Position numbers and translations under genes: made by a program. From Hymenobacter sp. CRA2 (lineage in GTDB: Bacteria > Bacteroidota > Bacteroidia > Cytophagales > Hymenobacteraceae), in the NCBI RefSeq assembly GCF_002007105.1, contig NZ_MVBC01000002.1:186001-250000 (forward strand): 64,000 bases of DNA, read 5' to 3'. Of this stretch, positions 60,663 through 64,000 are shown one piece after another; position 1 is the stretch's first letter, and each line of letters begins with the position of its first letter. Under the pieces are notes generated by a model, which searched no databases, had not been told where the DNA came from, and saw nothing but the letters and a program-made list of their open reading frames with translations.

Positions 60663-60670
60663 CAAAGTTA
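60663..60670 (-). promoter_or_regulatory. -7 promoter box TAACTTTG (minus strand)
   Basis: Exact consensus upstream of ribBA, predicting a leader of about 75 bases with no clear RFN-type riboswitch motif. Confidence 0.55.
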
Positions 60671-60812
60671 ACGGCCCGGCCGGAATCGTTGGTGGTAGCC
60701 AGCCGAACACTTGTTAGGGTCGGTGCTCTTTTCGCTGCAGGCCCTGGGAAAGAGCGAAGCCGGCAGGCCAGTCCAGGTGGCCCCGCCCACAATCTAGCGC
60801 CGTTTATTCATG

Positions 60813-61499
60813 CTACCGCCAGCGGCTGCGGCGGCCCTGAATGCGGCCCGTAGCCGCAAACCGTTCGTACTCTTCGCCCTCCCACTGGCGCAGGCCGGCC
60901 CGCTCAAAGGCAGCGCTTAATGCATCGAGTTGCGCAGCACGGCAGTACACGTGCAAGGTCCCGTACTTGCACACGTGGGCCACAAAATCGTCGGTATCAG
61001 AAGTTAAGAAGATGTACTCGGGCGCGGCGGCATCGTAACGGCTGATGCGGAAGAGCACCCGCACAAATGCCGCCGTGGCAGCCAGCGGCACGTGGTAGGC
61101 CCCGCAGTAGCCGGGTGCGGCGCCCCAGCGCTTGAGTTGCCGCGTAGCCAGCTGCACCGGGCGGTACGAGTGGCGCGGGTTGCCTACCAATGGCCAGGCG
61201 CCAAACGGCAGACAATACCAGGTGCTGGCGCCCAGTTCTCGCAGCACCTGCCGCAACGCCGCGCCCAACTGGCCGGGCAGCGTCGCTAGCTCGGGACCGG
61301 GATGGTAGAGCCGTAACTCCAGCGTCGGCAGGTTGGGCGTCGGCAGCAGCTGCGGCTCGAAACCCCTTGCTACGATGTCGGCGGGAGAATCCTCGTCGTC
61401 ATCGGCCAGGAAAGCGCGCTGCAAGCCGGCTACGACACTGCGCAGCAAAGGCAGAGCCAGGGCTTCGGCGCGGCTGATGAGTCGAACGGCATTTTGCAT
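60813..61499 (-). CDS. protein of unknown function
   Basis: 228 residues with no signal peptide. It begins MQNAVRLISRAEALALPLLR and has LFHPGPELATLPGQLGAALR-like segments (ELRLYHPGPELATLPGQLGA), RQVLRELGASTWYCLPFGAW, FVRVLFRISRYDAAAPEYIF and HVCKYGTLHVYCRAAQLDAL, an alpha/beta fold. Cys cluster (STWYC, YCGAYH, HVCKYGTLHVYC) might bind a metal. No family recognised. It lies just downstream of the glycosyltransferase pair on the minus strand. Confidence 0.65.
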   Translation of the reverse strand: MQNAVRLISRAEALALPLLRSVVAGLQRAFLADDDEDSPADIVARGFEPQLLPTPNLPTLELRLYHPGPELATLPGQLGAALRQVLRELGASTWYCLPFGAWPLVGNPRHSYRPVQLATRQLKRWGAAPGYCGAYHVPLAATAAFVRVLFRISRYDAAAPEYIFLTSDTDDFVAHVCKYGTLHVYCRAAQLDALSAAFERAGLRQWEGEEYERFAATGRIQGRRSRWR

Positions 61500-61511
61500 G
61501 GGGCTGCTTAA

Positions 61512-62687
61512 CTACTCCCGCAGCAGCTGCGCCAGCCGCTCGGTGGTGCCCTCCCAGGTGTACCGCTCGCGCACAAACTCGCGGCCCTGCGCCGCCAATC
61601 CCGCCGCTTCCGCGGGCTGCTCCAGCAGCTGGCAGATGCTCTCGGCCAGCCCCACGGTATCAGCCCCTACGAGCAGGTGCTGACCGGGCGTGCCGCCGAG
61701 GGCGTTGTTGGCCAACGGCGTGGTCACGCTGGGGCGGGCCATGGCCATGGCTTCGAGCAGCTTGTTTTGCAGGCCGGTACCGGTGCGCATGGGCGCCACG
61801 AATACGCGGGCCGAGGCGTAGGCCGTGCGGATATCGGGCAGCCAGCCGCTCACCGTCACGCGCGGGCCTTGCAGAGCCAGCACGCGCGCGGCGGGCGTAG
61901 TGCCAGCCAGCAGCAGCCGCGCTTGCGGGTGGCGGCGCTGCACCTGGGGCAGGATTTCCTCGGCCAGCCACACGGCGGCTTCCACGTTGGGGTGGTAGGC
62001 CATGTTGCCGCAGAACACCAGCTCGTACGGCTCACCCGCAGCTACGGCATCGGGACGAAAAAACTCGGTGTCGATGCCGTTGGGCACCACCTGAATGCGC
62101 TGCCGGGCTTCGTGGTCGATGAGCTGCCGGTCCTGGTCGCTGATGATGGTGTGGTGGCGAAACCAATCGAAGGCGCGAGCTTCGTACTGCTGCAGGCGGC
62201 GCGCTTCCAGGGCCATAACCGGGCGCTGCCAAGCGGGCGCTTTGTCGGCCCAGCGCTGCATGCCGGTCGAGAATACATCCATGTAGTCCAGCGTGAAGGG
62301 CACCCGGTGGGCGTGCGGACGGGCGTACTCGGCCATGCGGATAAGCTGGCAGTAGCCGCGCTCGGGCCGGAACTGGCGCACCACCTCGGCCAGCCGGCGC
62401 TGGGCGGCCGCGTCGCGGAAGTAACCAACCTGGAAGGGCTGGCCCTTGAGGCCGGCCAGAGCCATGTTGGCGGCAATGCCGGGCTTCTGGAGCCGGTGCA
62501 CGTGCACGCCGCCCCGGCAGAGCGGGGCCACGGCGGCATGGGCGTCGGGCGTTACGTCTTCGTCGCTAAGGGCGAAGAGGCACACCTCGAAGTGCCGCGC
62601 CAGGTAGCGCAGCTGGTGGTACGCGCGGAGCTTGTCGCCCTTGTCGAGCGGGTACGGAAAGCGGGAAAGCAGGACGAGCAGCTTCAT
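61512..62687 (-). CDS. glycosyltransferase, GT4-like
   Basis: 391 residues from ATG 62687. The N-terminal Rossmann domain begins MKLLVLLSRFPYPLDKGDKL. The C-terminal domain has the donor-binding motif IQVVPNGIDTEFFRPD and YELVFCGNMAYHPNVEAAVW, plus FVAPMRTGTGLQNKLLEAMA, whose acidic residue matches the GT4 EX7E region. The family uses NDP-sugars for lipopolysaccharide, capsule or other glycans; donor and acceptor are unknown. Its ATG overlaps the stop of the upstream glycosyltransferase by four bases (ATGA). Confidence 0.9.
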   Translation of the reverse strand: MKLLVLLSRFPYPLDKGDKLRAYHQLRYLARHFEVCLFALSDEDVTPDAHAAVAPLCRGGVHVHRLQKPGIAANMALAGLKGQPFQVGYFRDAAAQRRLAEVVRQFRPERGYCQLIRMAEYARPHAHRVPFTLDYMDVFSTGMQRWADKAPAWQRPVMALEARRLQQYEARAFDWFRHHTIISDQDRQLIDHEARQRIQVVPNGIDTEFFRPDAVAAGEPYELVFCGNMAYHPNVEAAVWLAEEILPQVQRRHPQARLLLAGTTPAARVLALQGPRVTVSGWLPDIRTAYASARVFVAPMRTGTGLQNKLLEAMAMARPSVTTPLANNALGGTPGQHLLVGADTVGLAESICQLLEQPAEAAGLAAQGREFVRERYTWEGTTERLAQLLRE

Positions 62688-63916
62688 CGGGGCGGCAAAG
62701 CTACGGCCTGGCCCGCACCCACGCGCTGGTACAGCTCCACAAAGCGCTGCACCACCTGCCGGTTGTCGTAGAGGCGCTGCACGGTGCGCCGGGCCTGCGC
62801 GCCCACGGCCGCAGGCTCCACCTCGCCGCGGCAGTACTGATCGAGCACGTGCAGCCACTGCTCCGGCTCGTCGCACACCAGGATGTCGTGCCCGTGGTGC
62901 ACGGCAATGCCTTCGGCGCCCAGACCGGTGCTGATGATGCACTTGCCCAGGGCCATGCCCTCAATGATTTTGACGCGCATGCCGCCGCCCGAAAGCAGGG
63001 GTACAATCATCACCTCGTACTGCTGCATGAATGCCGCCGCCGATTCCACGAAGCCGTGCACCTGCACGCCCGGCAAGCGCAGCTGCCGGATGTACTCGGG
63101 CATGTTCTTGCCGGCCACGTGCAGCTCCAGCTTGGGGTAACGGCGCCGCGCCTCGGGCCACACGCGTTCCAGAAACCACTCCAGCCCTTCCTGATTCGGC
63201 CGCCAGTCCAGCGACCCGAGGAAAAACAGCGTGTGAGGCGCGGGCCAGATGGCGGAATCGGGCTGCATGCGGATGAGGTCGGCGCCGGCCGGGATGAACA
63301 CCACCGGCTCCTGGCAGCCGAGCTGGCGCAGGCGGCGCTGGTCGGGCTCGGTGATGGCGGCCACGGCCGAAAAGCGCGGCAGGTACCGAGCCTCGAAGCG
63401 CTTAAGCCGGCGAGCCAGGTGGCGCAGGTAGCGGGCTTTGAACAGTTGTCGCTCCCCGGTAGCCAGCTGGTCCCAGATTTCGTGCTCCACGTTGTGGGCG
63501 CGCAGCACGGTGGGTACTTGTGGGGCCACGCGCTGCACCACGTCCACGTACCAGGCCACGAAGGTGCCTTCCATCTGCACCACGTCGAATTGCTCGGTGG
63601 TGAGCAGCTCCGCCAGCCGGGCCGCCAGCGCGTCGGACATGAAGCGCTCCACGTTGTAGGGGTTCGGGCTAAAGAGCAGATTGCGCAGAGCCTTGAGCGG
63701 CGACAGGCTCGTGTCCACGTCCACTGTGACCAGGCGCAGGTTGGGCCCGAGGTGCGCCAGCGCGTCGGCGGCCTGGCGGTGCTTGGGCGTGTTGGCGGCC
63801 AGCAACGTGACCGTGTGGCCGGCCTGTACCAGGCCCGCCGCCACGTCGTACATGGCAATGGCGCCGCCATCGGTGGGCGGAAACGGGACGCGGGGGCAGA
63901 GCTGAAGAACGTTCAC
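62684..63916 (-). CDS. glycosyltransferase, GT4-like
   Basis: 410 residues from GTG 63916. It begins MNVLQLCPRVPFPPTDGGAI and has the GT4 Rossmann pair, donor-site FIPAGADLIRMQPDSA and LFFLGSLDWRPNQEGLEWFL, and the C-terminal IVPLLSGGGMRVKIIEGMAL with EGxALGK (acid/sugar contact). It overlaps the next glycosyltransferase by four bases, so the two are translated from one mRNA and probably act in the same glycan pathway, which continues past the window edge. Confidence 0.9.
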   Translation of the reverse strand: MNVLQLCPRVPFPPTDGGAIAMYDVAAGLVQAGHTVTLLAANTPKHRQAADALAHLGPNLRLVTVDVDTSLSPLKALRNLLFSPNPYNVERFMSDALAARLAELLTTEQFDVVQMEGTFVAWYVDVVQRVAPQVPTVLRAHNVEHEIWDQLATGERQLFKARYLRHLARRLKRFEARYLPRFSAVAAITEPDQRRLRQLGCQEPVVFIPAGADLIRMQPDSAIWPAPHTLFFLGSLDWRPNQEGLEWFLERVWPEARRRYPKLELHVAGKNMPEYIRQLRLPGVQVHGFVESAAAFMQQYEVMIVPLLSGGGMRVKIIEGMALGKCIISTGLGAEGIAVHHGHDILVCDEPEQWLHVLDQYCRGEVEPAAVGAQARRTVQRLYDNRQVVQRFVELYQRVGAGQAVALPPR

Positions 63917-63944
63917 AGACCGGTGCGGCTGGGCGGGTGGACCG

Positions 63945-63952
63945 CAAAGATA
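63945..63952 (-). promoter_or_regulatory. -7 promoter box TATCTTTG (minus strand)
   Basis: Exact consensus 29 bases upstream of the GTG at 63916, marking the start of the glycosyltransferase operon near the window edge. Confidence 0.55.
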
Positions 63953-64000
63953 ATGGTGTGAGTAGGTGATTGGGTGGCCACGGTAGGCAGATGCAGCCAG

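Overview
This window looks like chromosomal DNA of a high-GC Bacteroidota, most likely Hymenobacter or a close relative (Hymenobacteraceae, Cytophagales). Two proteins end in type A T9SS sorting tails and one in a type B (gliding-associated) domain. Most recognisable promoters carry the Bacteroidota -7 box TAnnTTTG, and genes almost never have a Shine-Dalgarno sequence. There are many lipoproteins. I see no rRNA, tRNA, CRISPR array, insertion sequence or prophage.

Layout. 1-9100: end of an Ada-type alkylation repair gene, an esterase, an FKBP isomerase, the Kup potassium transporter and a lipoprotein subtilase. 9.1-14.9 kb: a flavodoxin-like quinone reductase, an M61 peptidase, an NlpC/P60 hydrolase, a repeat-bearing gap with a 23-codon micropeptide gene that has a strong Shine-Dalgarno, and tandem DUF2147 genes. 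15-20.2 kb: an M1 aminopeptidase with a T9SS tail, a large gliding-type protein and an isolated oxidase subunit III. 20.3-31.6 kb: a frameshifted gene, lipoproteins, DNA ligase LigA, a rhodanese, a polysaccharide deacetylase, DapA, a LutA-like Fe-S protein, HMG-CoA lyase and a two-lobed aspartyl protease. 31.7-49 kb: an XRE/DUF4870 regulator, an M23 endopeptidase, a subtilase overlapping a barrel-like protein, an OmpA-like lipoprotein, a 2H phosphoesterase, an M28 peptidase, a universal stress protein, two paralogous lipoproteins, a histidine phosphatase, a DUF1028 protein and SurE. 49-64 kb: DoxX, an M14 carboxypeptidase, an ABC exporter whose permease has an in-frame amber codon, a TPR protein, an FG-GAP T9SS protein, bifunctional RibBA and two overlapping glycosyltransferase genes.

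How the genes fit together. This is mostly core and housekeeping DNA with a heavy load of exported hydrolases: nine peptidase-family proteins in 64 kb, nearly all with signal peptides or lipoboxes. That suits a scavenging heterotroph whose T9SS and lipoprotein routes feed the cell surface. Most genes are monocistronic or in pairs.

The most unusual features are non-coding or small. Nearly every convergent gene junction carries a long, often perfect palindrome. One of these, 66 bp, contains both stop codons and makes two unrelated proteins end in the same residues. Three larger inverted-repeat elements also lie only in convergent gaps. The micropeptide transcription unit near 12.8 kb is the best candidate for something undescribed.
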